A stretch of DNA of 64,000 nucleotides, taken from assembly GCF_030269125.1 (NCBI RefSeq), contig NZ_BSSM01000004.1:124001-188000 (forward strand), read 5' to 3'. The position numbers were made by a program, and so were the translations under genes. The notes beneath the pieces were generated by a model. The model was not told where the DNA came from. It ran no database searches and saw nothing but the letters and a program-made list of their open reading frames with translations. Source of the DNA: Streptomyces hygroscopicus subsp. hygroscopicus. GTDB lineage: Bacteria > Actinomycetota > Actinomycetes > Streptomycetales > Streptomycetaceae. Shown here piece by piece: positions 39,495 to 50,134 of this stretch. The first letter of the stretch is position 1. Every line of letters starts with the position of its first letter.

Positions 39495-41402
39495 TCAACC
39501 GCCGTAGATGGCCTTGAGTTCCTCGGCGTACTCCTTCGCCACCATGTCCCGCTTCACCTTCTGCGACGGGGTCAGTTCTCCGCCCTTCTCGGTGAAGTCA
39601 CGAGGCAGGATCCGGAAGGACCTGATCGACTCCGCGCGGGAGACCGCCCGGTTGGCGTCGTCCACGGCCTGCTGGACGGCCGCACGCAAGCGCGGATCGT
39701 CGCGGAGATCGGCGGCGGTGGCGCCGGCCGGCTCGCCGTGCTCGGCCTTCCACGCCGCGAGCGCCCTTTCGTCGAGGGTGATGAGCGCCGCGACGAACGG
39801 CCGTCTGTCGCCGACGACCACGCACTGGCTGATCAGTTCATGGCGGCGCAGCCGGTCCTCGAGCGGGACGGGCGCGACGTTCTTGCCCCCCGAGGTCACC
39901 AGCAACTCCTTCTCGCGGCCCGTGATCCGCAGGAAGCCGTCGTCCAACTCGCCGAGGTCACCGGTGTGGAACCAGCCGGCCGCGTCCAGGGCCTGCTCCG
40001 TGGCGGCGTCGTTGTTCCAGTACCGGGTGAACACCTGGTCGCCCTTGACGAGGATCTCGCCCGCGTCGGTGATGCGCACGGCAGTGCCGGGCAGCGGCCG
40101 GCCGACGGTGCCGAAGCGCACCTCGCCGTCGAAGTCGGCCGCGACCAGGGGGGACGTCTCGGTCAGCCCGTATCCCTCCCGCACGTCGAGGCCGGCCCCG
40201 CGGAAGAAGTGGGCCAGCCGGACGTCGAGCTGGGCACCGCCGCAGATCGCGTGCGTGCACCGGCCGCCGAAGGCGGCGCGCAACTCGTCGTAGACCAGCT
40301 TGGCGAACAGCGCGTGGCGCAGGCGCAGGAACGGTCCGGGGCCGCCGGCGTCGAGCGACCGGCTGTAGGCGACAGCGGTCCGTTCGGCCTGCTCGAAGAG
40401 CTTGCCCTTGCCCGCGGCCCGCGCCTTCTGCCGCGCGGTGTCGCGCATCTTCTCGAAGACGCGGGGGACGGCCAGCACGAAGGTCGGCTCGAACGAGGCG
40501 AGATCGGCCGCGAGGTGCTTGGCGTCGGGAGCGTGACCCATCCTGATCCCGGCCTGCACACAGCCGAGTTGGATCAGGCGGCCGAACGAGTGCGCCAGGG
40601 GCAGGAACAGCAGGGTGGAAGCGCCTTCCCGGAGCATCGACCGCAGCTTCGGAACGGCGTTGACGACCTCGAAGCAGAGGTTGCGGTGACTGAGGACGCA
40701 GCCCTTCGGCCGGCCGGTCGTACCACTCGTGTAGGCGATGGTGGCCATGTCGTCCGCCCTCACCGCGTGGCGGCGCCGCTCGACCTCCGCGGCCGGTACG
40801 GCGACACCTTCGGCGACGAGTTCGTCCACCGCGCCGTGCGGCGCGTCGATCTGCCACAGCCGGGTCATCGCCGGGAGCCGCTCGCGCACACCCGCCACCT
40901 TCGCGCGGTGGGCGTCGGTCTCCGCGAAACACGCGACCGCGCCGGAGTCCGACAGGATCCAGAGCACCTGCTCCGCACTGGAGGTCTCGTAGATGGGCAC
41001 GCTGACCGCGCCGACGGCCAGGACCGCGTAGTCCAGGAGCGTCCACTCGTACCTGTTCCGGCTCAGCAGCGCCACCCGGTCCCCGACCCGTACCCCGGCG
41101 GCGATCAGGCCTTTGGCCACGGCGATCACGTCGTCGCGGAACCGTGCGCAGGTCACGTCCCGCCATTGCCCGTCGAGGCGACGGGCGAACTGGACCGCGT
41201 CCGGTGTACGGGCCGCGTTCTCCCACACCGGATCGGTGAGCACGGCGGCGTCCGCGACCGTCGCGACGGCCGGTACGGAGAACTCGCCGACGACGCGAGG
41301 CCGCTCAGCCCCCGGGTCCGTGCGGACGGCGCGGTGCGGGGCGGGTGCCGCCGTCGCCGGACGATCCGCCGCGGGGTCTTGGCTGTCGGCCGAGCCGTTC
41401 AT
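39495..41402 (-). CDS. Long-chain acyl-CoA synthetase (FadD15 type)
   Basis: 635 residues of the ANL superfamily. The AMP-binding loop is YTSGTTGRPKG, later motifs are YGLTETSP and GWFHTGDLG, and the C-terminal Lys region ends in GGELTPSQKVKRD. It activates fatty acids to acyl-CoA through acyl-AMP. ATG 41402 follows AGGAGG by about five bases. The first ~40 residues are low-complexity Ala/Pro/Arg. It converges on the glycerolipid operon, ending 40 bases from it, and can supply acyl-CoA to PlsB, PlsC and WS/DGAT. Confidence 0.93.
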   Translation of the reverse strand: MNGSADSQDPAADRPATAAPAPHRAVRTDPGAERPRVVGEFSVPAVATVADAAVLTDPVWENAARTPDAVQFARRLDGQWRDVTCARFRDDVIAVAKGLIAAGVRVGDRVALLSRNRYEWTLLDYAVLAVGAVSVPIYETSSAEQVLWILSDSGAVACFAETDAHRAKVAGVRERLPAMTRLWQIDAPHGAVDELVAEGVAVPAAEVERRRHAVRADDMATIAYTSGTTGRPKGCVLSHRNLCFEVVNAVPKLRSMLREGASTLLFLPLAHSFGRLIQLGCVQAGIRMGHAPDAKHLAADLASFEPTFVLAVPRVFEKMRDTARQKARAAGKGKLFEQAERTAVAYSRSLDAGGPGPFLRLRHALFAKLVYDELRAAFGGRCTHAICGGAQLDVRLAHFFRGAGLDVREGYGLTETSPLVAADFDGEVRFGTVGRPLPGTAVRITDAGEILVKGDQVFTRYWNNDAATEQALDAAGWFHTGDLGELDDGFLRITGREKELLVTSGGKNVAPVPLEDRLRRHELISQCVVVGDRRPFVAALITLDERALAAWKAEHGEPAGATAADLRDDPRLRAAVQQAVDDANRAVSRAESIRSFRILPRDFTEKGGELTPSQKVKRDMVAKEYAEELKAIYGG

Positions 41403-41759
41403 CGGACCTCCTGGGGCGGAGCCGTCAGAAGCACGTACGGACGTCGCACCGCGCCGTGCGCACGTCGAGGGCCGACGGCCGGCGAGCTGGTCGCGGTGCC
41501 GTGACCGGCCGGTTCCCGAGCGCGGCGCCGCTCGCACCGTGCGGTGTCCGCGCCTGCCCGGAACCCGGTGGGCGGTCTCGGGGTCTCCCGCCCATGGCCC
41601 TGATTTTATCGCCCGCGCCCACTCGCGCACTCGGCCCGCCTCCTGACCGTGCCCGGCTCGGCACCGGCCGTATCACGAGGACGCCGTGGCACCGGGCGTC
41701 ATGGCGATGCCGTCGGGCGTACGACGGCCGCGGTGGCGTACGGGGCAGGAGGGGCGCGG
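41403..41759. other. Gap without supported gene
   Basis: 357 bases upstream of the acyl-CoA synthetase gene. It should contain that gene's promoter; I see no RNA, repeat or convincing reading frame. Confidence 0.45.
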
Positions 41760-42509
41760 TCAGGGCGTGGGCGAAGCGTCGGTGAGGGACATCCAGCGCC
41801 GGACGGTCCCCTGGTGGGAACCGGACACCGTCCCCGCGGCCACGGCCTGCGCGTCCGCCGGTGAGCACGGCGCTCCCGCCCGGGTCAGGAGGACGAGCGG
41901 CCAGGCAGGGCCCGCGCCGGGGCCCGCTCCGTCGAAGGCCGACCAGTCCCAGGGGCCGTCGAAGCGCCATGCCCGTCCGGCGGCGTCGGCGACCTCGTCG
42001 CCCGGCCGCAGAAACGCGTAGGGCCGCATCAACAGTTCAAAGGTGAACGGTGTCCCGTCGCCCGGATGGATCCCGTAACCCGTGCCGTCGAGATGGCTGC
42101 CGTCCGGAAACTCCCGGTAGGACAGGCCCCGCCGCAGCACGGCCACGGTCAGCCGGGGTCGCGGCAGCCAGCCCGTCTCCAGCGGCGGGTCGTGGTGATC
42201 GACAGCCGTCACGTGGACCACGGTCGGCGGCACTCCGACCCGGCAGACGTCCCCCGCTTCCAGCTGCTCGGGCGGCGGATCCGTCCGGAACAGCCCTGCT
42301 TCCGCCTCCGGCGGGACACGCCCGCCGCCGTCCACGCCGAGGGCCACGATCCCGTTCCAACGGACGAAGTCGCTGTCGGGGTCGACGCGCCACCACGGCC
42401 ACCGCACCGACACCTCGTTCCACGTCACGCCTCGCTCGACCCTGGTCGGCGTGAAAGGGCAGGCGATCGACAGCACGTCACCGACCCGGAAATCCCCCTC
42501 ATGAAGCAT
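41760..42509 (-). CDS. Hypothetical protein
   Basis: 249 residues, rich in Trp and Pro (NEVSVRWPWWRVDPDSDFVR, RWNGIVALGVDG, LMRPYAFLRPGDEVADAAGR, FDGPWDWSAFDG). Pattern and composition suggest a compact beta protein without signal peptide or membrane helix. It appears to belong to a family of Streptomyces proteins without assigned function; I do not recognise a named domain. ATG 42509 lacks a ribosome site, so a leaderless transcript or a different start is possible. Confidence 0.65.
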   Translation of the reverse strand: MLHEGDFRVGDVLSIACPFTPTRVERGVTWNEVSVRWPWWRVDPDSDFVRWNGIVALGVDGGGRVPPEAEAGLFRTDPPPEQLEAGDVCRVGVPPTVVHVTAVDHHDPPLETGWLPRPRLTVAVLRRGLSYREFPDGSHLDGTGYGIHPGDGTPFTFELLMRPYAFLRPGDEVADAAGRAWRFDGPWDWSAFDGAGPGAGPAWPLVLLTRAGAPCSPADAQAVAAGTVSGSHQGTVRRWMSLTDASPTP

Positions 42510-42901
42510 CGGGCCAGGTTACGGGCATACCGGCGAAGTCCGCCCACCGCGGGCGGGTTCCCGCCGGGACGGCAGAAGGTGCCGGCCCCCGCCGCGCGCC
42601 GCCACCGCCCCTGGGGCGCGGCCATGGGGGGCGGTGCCCGGATCCACTGGCCGCGGGGCCGGCGGAGGCTTCGGGGGCACCCCCGCCGCGCCGCCGGCAA
42701 CCCCCGGGCACCCCTGGATCCCCGGATCGCCCGGCGCCGGGAGGGCTTTTGTGCGAGCGTGCGCGGCTGGGTTAACCTGCGGCGTATTTTCCCGTCATGT
42801 GAATCCGTGAACTGGGGAAACGCACACGTGAACCGCCGGGTCAGGCCGCGTGCCCGGCGATGGTTCCGAGCCCTTTCGCATGAGGGCTCCTGGGGAGCGG
42901 A
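42510..42901. other. Promoter region of the hybrid kinase operon
   Basis: 392 bases. Includes a CCCGGCGCCGGG self-complementary stretch followed by AGGGCTTTT near 42730-42750, which could act as a terminator or be chance, and an AT-richer part (42770-42800, GGTTAACC and TATTTTCCC) likely to contain the promoter. No gene seen. Confidence 0.4.
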
Positions 42902-45900
42902 ATGAGGGTGCGCATGGCCGGCAAGGCGACCGGGACGACCGACGCGGTACCGGGGGACGAGGAACTGAGGAGGCTGCTCGCGGGGCTGACCTCGGTCCGT
43001 GACGGAGACTTCGGCACCCGGCTGCCGGACGACTCCCCGGGGCTCATGGGCGACATCGCCACGGTCTTCAACGGGATGGTCGACCAGCTGTCCGTGTTCA
43101 CCTCCGAAGTCACCCGGGTCGCGCGCGAGGTGGGCACCGAGGGCACCCTCGGGGGCCAGGCGCAGGTCCCGGGGGTCTCGGGCACCTGGGCCGACCTGAC
43201 CGACTCGGTCAACGCGATGGCGGGCAACCTCACCACCCAGGTCCGTGACATCGCCCAGGTGGCCACCGCGGTCGCCAAGGGCGATCTGTCGCAGAAGATC
43301 GACGTGCCGGCGCGCGGCGAGATCCTCCAGCTGAAGGAGACCGTCAACACGATGGTCGACCAGCTCTCCGCCTTCGCCGACGAGGTGACCCGGGTCGCCC
43401 GCGAGGTCGGTACCGAGGGCAGGCTGGGCGGCCAGGCGCAGGTGCCGGGCGTCGCCGGCGTCTGGCGCGACCTGACGGATTCGGTCAACTTCATGGCCGG
43501 GAACCTGACGGCTCAGGTGCGCAATGTCGCCCAGGTGACGACGGCGGTGGCGCAGGGTGATCTGTCGCAGAAGATCACGGTGGATGCCCGGGGCGAGATC
43601 CTGGAGTTGAAGAGCACCATCAACACGATGGTGGACCAGTTGTCGGCGTTCGCGGACGAGGTGACCCGTGTGGCGCGCGAGGTGGGCACCGAGGGCCGCC
43701 TCGGCGGCCAGGCGGACGTGAAGGGCGTCAAGGGGACCTGGCGCGACCTGACGGATTCGGTCAACTTCATGGCCGGGAACCTGACGGCTCAGGTGCGCAA
43801 TGTCGCCCAGGTGGCCACGGCGGTGGCGCAGGGTGATCTGTCGCAGAAGATCACGGTGGATGCCCGGGGCGAGATCCTGGAGTTGAAGAGCACCATCAAC
43901 ACGATGGTCGACCAGCTCTCCGCCTTCGCCGACGAGGTGACCCGTGTGGCGCGCGAGGTGGGCACCGAGGGCCGCCTCGGCGGCCAGGCGCAGGTGCGGG
44001 GCGTCGCCGGCACCTGGAAGGACCTCACCGACAACGTCAACGTGATGGCCTCCAACCTCACCGGCCAGGTCCGCTCCATCACCCAGGTCGCCACGGCCGT
44101 CGCCAAGGGCGACCTCTCGCAGAAGATCACCGTCGAGGCGAAGGGCGAGGTCGCCGCGCTCGCCGACGTCATCAACACCATGGTCGACACCCTGTCGGCG
44201 TTCGCGGACGAGGTGACCCGCGTGGCGCGCGAGGTGGGCACCGAGGGCCGCCTCGGCGGGCAGGCGCACGTGCCCAACGTGGCCGGCACCTGGAAGGACC
44301 TCACCGACAACGTCAACTCCATGGCCAACAACCTCACCGGCCAGGTGCGCAACATCGCGCTGGTGACCACCGCCGTGGCCAAGGGCGACCTGTCGAAGAA
44401 GATCGACGTCGACGCCCGCGGCGAGATCCTGGAGCTGAAGACCACCATCAACACGATGGTGGATCAGCTGTCGGCGTTCGCCGACGAGGTGACCCGGGTC
44501 GCCCGCGAGGTCGGCACCGAGGGACGGCTCGGCGGCCAGGCCGAGGTCGAGGGCGTGTCGGGCACCTGGAAGCGGCTCACCGAGAACGTCAACGAACTCG
44601 CCGGGAACCTCACCCGGCAGGTCCGCGCCATCGCCGACGTCGCCAGCGCCGTCGCCGAGGGCGACCTGACCCGGTCCATCACCGTCGACGCCTCCGGCGA
44701 GGTCGCCGACCTCAAGGACAACATCAACTCCATGGTGGAGTCGCTGCGCGAGACCACCCGGGCCAACCAGGAACAGGACTGGCTCAAGACCAACCTCGCC
44801 CGGATCTCCGGCCTCATGCAGGGCCACCGCGACCTGCGCGTCGTGGCCGAGCTGATCATGGACGAGCTGGCGCCCCAGGTGTCCGCCCAGTACGGCGCCT
44901 TCTACCTCGCCGAGGACGGCGCCGCGGGACCCGAGCTGCGGCTCGTCGGCTCCTACGGCCGCCCCGACGAGGACGACCGGCCGGACCGGATCCCCTTCGG
45001 CCGCTCCCTGGTCGGCCAGGCGGCGCGCAGCCGCCGCACGATCGCGGTGGACGAACTGCCGCCCGGGTACGTCACCATCTCCTCCGGGCTCGGACAGATC
45101 GAGCCGACGGCGCTGTTGCTGCTGCCCATCCTCTTCGAGGAGCAGGTGCTCGGCGTCATCGAACTGGCCTCCGTCACCCGGTTCACCGCCGTGCAGCGGG
45201 ACTTCCTCCAGCAGCTCGTGGACACCATCGGCGTCAACGTCAACACGATCGTCGCCAACGCCCGCACCGATGAACTCCTGGAGGAGTCCCAGCGCCTGAC
45301 CAGCGAACTCCAGGCGCGCTCCGCCGAGTTGCAGGTCCGGCAGGAGGAGTTGCAGCGCTCCAACGCCGAACTGGAGGAGAAGGCCTCGCTGCTCGCCGAG
45401 CAGAACCGCGACATCGAGGGCAAGAACCTCCAGATCGAGCAGGCCCGGCAGGAACTGGAGGCCCGCGCCCAGCAGTTGTCGCTCGCCTCCAAGTACAAGT
45501 CCGAGTTCCTCGCCAACATGAGCCATGAGCTGCGCACCCCGCTCAACAGCCTGCTCATCCTCGCCCAGTTGCTCGCCCAGAACCCCTCCCGCAACCTCAC
45601 CCCGAAGCAGGTCGAGTACGCGGGCATCATCCACTCGGCGGGCTCGGACCTGCTCCAGCTGATCAACGACATCCTCGACCTGTCCAAGGTCGAGGCCGGC
45701 AAGATGGACGTGACGCCGGAGCGCGTCCCCCTGCGCCAGCTCATCGAGTACGTCGAGGCCACCTTCCGGCCGATGACCTCGCAGAAGAGCCTCGGCTTCA
45801 CCGTCACCACGTCGGCCGGCGCGCCCGCCGACCTCCTCACCGACGACTCACGGCTCCGCCAGATCCTGCGCAACCTGCTGTCCAACGCGGTGAAGTTCAC

Positions 45901-47167
45901 CGAGCAGGGCGGCGTCGAACTGCGCGTCGAACCCGCGGGCGACGACGAGGTGCCACGGGACGTCGTACGCGGCGGCGCGGTGGTCGCCTTCCGCGTGAAG
46001 GACACCGGCATCGGCATCCCGGAGCAGGAACTGGAGAGCGTCTTCGGCGCGTTCCAGCAGGCGGACGGCACCACCAGCCGCAAGTACGGCGGCACCGGGC
46101 TCGGCCTGTCCATCACCCGGGAGATCGCCCGTCTGCTCGGCGGCGCCGTCACCGTCGACAGCACACCGGGAAAGGGCAGCACCTTCACGCTCTACCTGCC
46201 CGTGGCACGCCCCGACTTCGACGCACACCTGCGGGGCGCACACGGCGCCCCCGAACCGGCCGAACAGGAGCGGACGGACGCCGCGAGCCCGCCCGAACTC
46301 ACGGCGGCACCGCGCGTCTCCGCCAAGCGGCAACGCGCCCGCAGACTCCTCGTCGTGGAGGAACGTCCCCGCGGCCTGCTGACCCTGGTCGCCGAGAGTG
46401 TCGTCGGCGACCTGGACCACGGCCACGCCGGCGGCGTCCCCGTCGACATCATCACCGCGGTGGGCGCGCAGGAAGCGGCCGGCGCCCTCGCCGCCGAACC
46501 CTGCCACTGCGTCGTCGTGGACCTGGGCGCCCCCGACGGGGAGTCGGCCCGGTTCCTGGAGGCGCTGCACGGCGACTCCGCCCTCGCCGGCGTCCCCGTA
46601 CTGGTGCACAGCTCCCACCGCGCCGGGTACCCGCGGACGGAGCCGGGCGGCTCGCTGGAGCACCTCTCCAGCCTGGACGAGCTGCGGGAGCGGATCGCCC
46701 TCCACCTGTCCGCCGAGGAGCCCGGCGAGGTGCTCACCTTCGTCCGCGGCGAGGAACTCCAGCACACGCCGGCGGACCTGGTCGACGAGCACACCCGCGG
46801 CCGTACCGTCCTCGTCGTCGACGACGACGCGCGGAACCTGTTCGCGCTCAGCGGCATCCTCGAACTGCACGGGTTTCGCGTGCTGCACGCGGAGAACGGC
46901 CGCAAGGGCATCGAGACGCTGCTGCGCAACCCGGACGTCGAACTGGTCCTGATGGACGTGATGATGCCCGAGATGGACGGATACGCCGCCACCGCCGAGA
47001 TCCGCGGCATGCCGGAGTACGCCGACCTGCCGGTGATCGCCGTGACGGCGAAGGCGATGCAGGGCGACCGGGAGAAGAGCCTCGCCTCCGGTGCCAGCGA
47101 CTACGTCACGAAACCGGTGGACACCCGCGACCTCATCGCCTGCGTCCGGCGCTGGCTGCCCGCATGA
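42902..47167 (+). CDS. HAMP-repeat hybrid sensor histidine kinase with GAF and receiver domains
   Basis: 1421 residues, no signal peptide or transmembrane helix, so cytoplasmic. Residues ~20-620 carry a tandem array of 92-residue HAMP-type units, each with [20 protein letters not shown] and LGGQA. A GAF domain (~650-790) and a coiled coil (~795-860) follow. Then come HisKA with phospho-acceptor His875 ([11 protein letters not shown]), an HATPase with DTGIGIPEQ and GGTGLGLS, and two receiver-like domains, of which the last is canonical with Asp1352 ([11 protein letters not shown]). The design matches group III osmosensing kinases. ATG 42902 follows GGGGAG. The stop overlaps the phosphatase gene by ATGA. 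Confidence 0.93.
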   Translation: MRVRMAGKATGTTDAVPGDEELRRLLAGLTSVRDGDFGTRLPDDSPGLMGDIATVFNGMVDQLSVFTSEVTRVAREVGTEGTLGGQAQVPGVSGTWADLTDSVNAMAGNLTTQVRDIAQVATAVAKGDLSQKIDVPARGEILQLKETVNTMVDQLSAFADEVTRVAREVGTEGRLGGQAQVPGVAGVWRDLTDSVNFMAGNLTAQVRNVAQVTTAVAQGDLSQKITVDARGEILELKSTINTMVDQLSAFADEVTRVAREVGTEGRLGGQADVKGVKGTWRDLTDSVNFMAGNLTAQVRNVAQVATAVAQGDLSQKITVDARGEILELKSTINTMVDQLSAFADEVTRVAREVGTEGRLGGQAQVRGVAGTWKDLTDNVNVMASNLTGQVRSITQVATAVAKGDLSQKITVEAKGEVAALADVINTMVDTLSAFADEVTRVAREVGTEGRLGGQAHVPNVAGTWKDLTDNVNSMANNLTGQVRNIALVTTAVAKGDLSKKIDVDARGEILELKTTINTMVDQLSAFADEVTRVAREVGTEGRLGGQAEVEGVSGTWKRLTENVNELAGNLTRQVRAIADVASAVAEGDLTRSITVDASGEVADLKDNINSMVESLRETTRANQEQDWLKTNLARISGLMQGHRDLRVVAELIMDELAPQVSAQYGAFYLAEDGAAGPELRLVGSYGRPDEDDRPDRIPFGRSLVGQAARSRRTIAVDELPPGYVTISSGLGQIEPTALLLLPILFEEQVLGVIELASVTRFTAVQRDFLQQLVDTIGVNVNTIVANARTDELLEESQRLTSELQARSAELQVRQEELQRSNAELEEKASLLAEQNRDIEGKNLQIEQARQELEARAQQLSLASKYKSEFLANMSHELRTPLNSLLILAQLLAQNPSRNLTPKQVEYAGIIHSAGSDLLQLINDILDLSKVEAGKMDVTPERVPLRQLIEYVEATFRPMTSQKSLGFTVTTSAGAPADLLTDDSRLRQILRNLLSNAVKFTEQGGVELRVEPAGDDEVPRDVVRGGAVVAFRVKDTGIGIPEQELESVFGAFQQADGTTSRKYGGTGLGLSITREIARLLGGAVTVDSTPGKGSTFTLYLPVARPDFDAHLRGAHGAPEPAEQERTDAASPPELTAAPRVSAKRQRARRLLVVEERPRGLLTLVAESVVGDLDHGHAGGVPVDIITAVGAQEAAGALAAEPCHCVVVDLGAPDGESARFLEALHGDSALAGVPVLVHSSHRAGYPRTEPGGSLEHLSSLDELRERIALHLSAEEPGEVLTFVRGEELQHTPADLVDEHTRGRTVLVVDDDARNLFALSGILELHGFRVLHAENGRKGIETLLRNPDVELVLMDVMMPEMDGYAATAEIRGMPEYADLPVIAVTAKAMQGDREKSLASGASDYVTKPVDTRDLIACVRRWLPA
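43463..43911 (+). repeat. Near-identical 276-bp unit repeats inside the HAMP array
   Basis: The stretch from about 43463 to 43635 reappears from 43739 to 43911, a period of 276 bases or 92 codons, with only two or three changes over ~170 bases (GTGACGACG versus GTGGCCACG is the main one). Other units of the array differ far more in DNA while keeping the protein motif, so these two look recently duplicated or converted. Confidence 0.85.
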
Positions 47168-49686
47168 GGCAGGAGAACGTGCAGCCGGAGAACGTGAAGG
47201 CGGAGAACGACACCGCGCATCCGCCCTCGCGAGGGCCGAGGAGTACCCGTCCGGTGCACCCCCAGCCGTCCGCCGAAAGCGGCGTGCGGACCGGCGCGCC
47301 GGGCGGTGCGTCCGCCCCTCCCGTGCGGGTGGACGACGCGGCGGCCGACGTGCCCGCGACCTCGCCGGTGGGCAGGCTCGCCGCCACCGTGGAGCGGCTG
47401 CGCCGCGAGGTGCGGACCGCGCAGGCGGCCGCCGAGGGCCGGGCGCTGATCGAACTGGCCAAGGGCATCCTGGTCGAGCGCCTGGGCTGCGGACCCGCCC
47501 AGGCCGCCCGGCAGCTCGCCGAACTGGCCGAGCAGGCGCAGGTGACACCGCTGGAACTCGCGGTGGACGTCATCAACCAGGCGGCCAGGGACCGCGTCGC
47601 GGAGGTGACCGAAGCCTTCCTCTCCGCGACCGCCGATCCCTCCGGCCCGGCCGAGGACTCCGCCGCCGTGCGGCTGCGCGCCGCCGAGAGCGGTGTGCTG
47701 GCCGCCCACGACACCGAGGCGATGGCCGGCTCCCTGCTCGAACACGCCCTGCGCCCGCTCGGCGCCGTCGCCGTGGCCATCTGGTCGGCCGGCTCGGACG
47801 GCTCGCTGACCCTCGCCGGCAGCGCGGGCTTCGCCCCCGCCGAGGCGGCCCGCTGGCGCTACGTCCCGCCGGACGTGGCCACCGTGGCCCGACGCGGCCT
47901 GACCGAGCCCGACGGGCAGTGGGTGCCCTCGCTCGCCGAGTCCGGGCTTCCCACCATCGGCCGGCGCGAGTACGGCGACGGCGCCCGGATCGCCGTACCC
48001 GCCGGCGCGGGCGGCCGGATCCACGGCGTCCTGGAGATCGCCTGGCCCAAGCCCGAGGGGCCGCCGCCGCGTCCGGTACTGCGTCAGGTGGAGGCACTCG
48101 CCGAACTGTGTGCGCACACCCTGGACGACTTCGTGCCCTCCGCCGCGCCCGGGTGGGGAGCCGGGACGGTGCCGGACGTGACGGAACTGACCGACCTGGC
48201 GGACGGTCTGCACGACCCGGCCCTGGTGCTCGTGCCGCACCTCGACGCCGCCGGTCGACTCGTCGACTTCCGCATCCAGCACGTCAACAACCGCTTCCTC
48301 GACCCGGCGGGCCGACCGCGGGCCGTCATCGGCGGCGCCCTGCTGCTGGAGACCTATCCGATGGCCGCCGGCACCAGCGAACTGTTCCAGCGCGCGGAGC
48401 GGGTCTATGCCACCGGCGAGCCGTTCCGTGCCCAGCGCGTGCGACTCACCGCGCTGGTCGACCAGGTTCCGCTGTCCGCGGTCGCCGACATCAGCATCAG
48501 CCGCCACGGCTGCGGTCTCCTGCTCATCTGGCGCATCGAGGACGAGACTGCGCGCCTGGCCAGCCTGCTCCAGCACGCCCAGCGGCTCGGCCGGATCGGC
48601 GGCTTCGAGGAGAACCTGCTGACCGGCGAGATCACCTGGAACGGCCAGCTGTTCGGCCTCTACGGCCGCCCGCCCACGAGTCCCCCGGTGGCCCTGGAGG
48701 AGCTGCCCGCCTACGCCCACCCGGACGACGCCGTCCAGATCGGCCGGTTCCTGCGCACCCTGCTGCACCGCCGCCGCCCGGCGTCGGCGGCCTTCCGCCT
48801 CCAGCGGCCGGACGGAGTCTCCCGGCACATGCGCGTGGTCGCCGAGCCGGTCCTCGACACCGACGGCCAGCTGTTGGGCGTGCGCGGGGCCTACCAGGAC
48901 ATCTCCGCCCAGCACTGGACCGAGGTCGCCCTCGCCGCCACCCGCGACCAGCTCGCCCACACCGAGCAGCAGGCCGCCGAGCGCAACCGGCTCGCCCTCC
49001 AGCTCCAGCACGCGATCATGCCCCCCGCCCAGGCGCCGCTGCGGGTGCCCAGCCTCCAGGTGGCGGTGCGCTATCGGCCTGCCGAGACGGAGCATCTGGT
49101 CGGCGGCGACTGGTACGACGCCGTGGTGCTGCCCTCGGGACTGGTCCTGCTGTGCGTCGGCGACGTCGCCGGACACGGGATCGAGGCGGCCACCAGCATG
49201 GTCGTGCTGCGCAACGCGCTGCGCGGCCTCGCCGTCACCGGCGCCGGCCCCGCGCAGCTGCTGTCCTGGCTGAACATCGTCGCCCACCATCTGACGGGCG
49301 CCGTCACCGCGACCGCCGTGTGCGGTCTGTACGACGGTGAGCGTCGCACGCTGCGCTGGGCGCGGGCCGGCCATCTGCCGCCGGTCCTGGTGCGCGAGGA
49401 GGAGGCCACTGCGCTGCCCACGCTCAAGGGCCTGCTGCTGGGCGCGCTGCCGGAGGCGGAGTACGAGGAGACCGAGCTGCGACTGGCCGCGGGCGACACC
49501 CTTCTGATGTACACCGACGGACTGATCGAACGCAGGGACCGCTCGGTGGAGGAGTCGCTGTCCCACCTCCTGGAGACGGCGCGCTCGGGACCCCGGACCC
49601 TGGACCAGCAACTGGACCGGCTGCTCACCTACAGCAGGTCGGACACCGACGACGACACCTGCATCGTGGGCATACGAGTCGACTGA
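47164..49686 (+). CDS. Multi-sensor PP2C-type (SpoIIE/RsbU-like) protein phosphatase
   Basis: 840 residues. After a disordered N-terminus (~1-65) comes an ANTAR-like helical segment (AAEGRALIELAKGILVERLG ... AARQLAELAEQ), then a GAF domain, two PAS-type regions and a coiled coil (HTEQQAAERNRLALQLQHAI). A SpoIIE phosphatase domain ends the protein, with metal-binding GGDWYDAV, VGDVAGHGIEAA and MYTDGLIE. Such phosphatases act on anti-anti-sigma factors in Streptomyces stress and development switches. ATG 47164 overlaps the hybrid kinase stop, so kinase and phosphatase are made together and probably form one signalling unit. Confidence 0.92.
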   Translation: MRQENVQPENVKAENDTAHPPSRGPRSTRPVHPQPSAESGVRTGAPGGASAPPVRVDDAAADVPATSPVGRLAATVERLRREVRTAQAAAEGRALIELAKGILVERLGCGPAQAARQLAELAEQAQVTPLELAVDVINQAARDRVAEVTEAFLSATADPSGPAEDSAAVRLRAAESGVLAAHDTEAMAGSLLEHALRPLGAVAVAIWSAGSDGSLTLAGSAGFAPAEAARWRYVPPDVATVARRGLTEPDGQWVPSLAESGLPTIGRREYGDGARIAVPAGAGGRIHGVLEIAWPKPEGPPPRPVLRQVEALAELCAHTLDDFVPSAAPGWGAGTVPDVTELTDLADGLHDPALVLVPHLDAAGRLVDFRIQHVNNRFLDPAGRPRAVIGGALLLETYPMAAGTSELFQRAERVYATGEPFRAQRVRLTALVDQVPLSAVADISISRHGCGLLLIWRIEDETARLASLLQHAQRLGRIGGFEENLLTGEITWNGQLFGLYGRPPTSPPVALEELPAYAHPDDAVQIGRFLRTLLHRRRPASAAFRLQRPDGVSRHMRVVAEPVLDTDGQLLGVRGAYQDISAQHWTEVALAATRDQLAHTEQQAAERNRLALQLQHAIMPPAQAPLRVPSLQVAVRYRPAETEHLVGGDWYDAVVLPSGLVLLCVGDVAGHGIEAATSMVVLRNALRGLAVTGAGPAQLLSWLNIVAHHLTGAVTATAVCGLYDGERRTLRWARAGHLPPVLVREEEATALPTLKGLLLGALPEAEYEETELRLAAGDTLLMYTDGLIERRDRSVEESLSHLLETARSGPRTLDQQLDRLLTYSRSDTDDDTCIVGIRVD

Positions 49687-49768
49687 GTCGACCGGTTCGG
49701 CCGGATCGCCCGAGGGGAGCGGAAGGCGCCGTGGCAGTCCCGGCATCGCCGCGCCGGCCGGACCACCG

Positions 49769-50134
49769 TCACCGGTGAGGGTCCGGCCGCACGGCGGGTG
49801 CCGCGGCCGAGCGCGACGCTCGCCATGTCAGGAGCGCGCCGGTTGCGCCGTATGCCAGGAGCAGGACCCCGTTTCCGGCATCGCGGCGCCGTTCCAGGGA
49901 CTGTGCCTGCCGCTGCTGCGCGTAGTCCCGTGTCGCCACCGCGCGGGACCCGTCCAGCACCGAGCACCGGGTGTCCCCGGGACGCATCGGGCCCGGCCGT
50001 TCCTCGCCGTCCGCGCCCACGTTCTCACCGGGACAGACGACCTCTGCCGCGGCCGTCAGCGAACCCACGAGGTCCGCCGCGCCCCACACCGCCGGCACGA
50101 GGAAGAGACCCGCGAGGGCGACCCCGTACCTCAC
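49769..50134 (-). CDS. Small two-helix membrane protein
   Basis: 121 residues. Helix 1 is YGVALAGLFLVPAVWGAADL near the N-terminus and helix 2 is GVLLLAYGATGALLTW near the C-terminus. Between them lies a ~60-residue loop with two cysteines (VVCPGEN and DTRCSVLDG) and a basic Gln/Arg-rich part, probably outside the cell with a disulfide. GTG 50134 puts helix 1 at the start; the longer frame to 50185 is possible. No family recognised. It converges with the phosphatase gene. Confidence 0.55.
   Translation of the reverse strand: MRYGVALAGLFLVPAVWGAADLVGSLTAAAEVVCPGENVGADGEERPGPMRPGDTRCSVLDGSRAVATRDYAQQRQAQSLERRRDAGNGVLLLAYGATGALLTWRASRSAAAPAVRPDPHR

Noticed and set aside
42730..42752. Intrinsic terminator at CCCGGCGCCGGG followed by TTTT
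   Set aside because: The self-complementary stretch leaves no proper loop, and in such GC-rich DNA it may arise by chance.
43000..44760. CRISPR or tandem non-coding repeat
   Set aside because: The repeats are in frame, 92 codons long, and encode HAMP units; there are no spacers.
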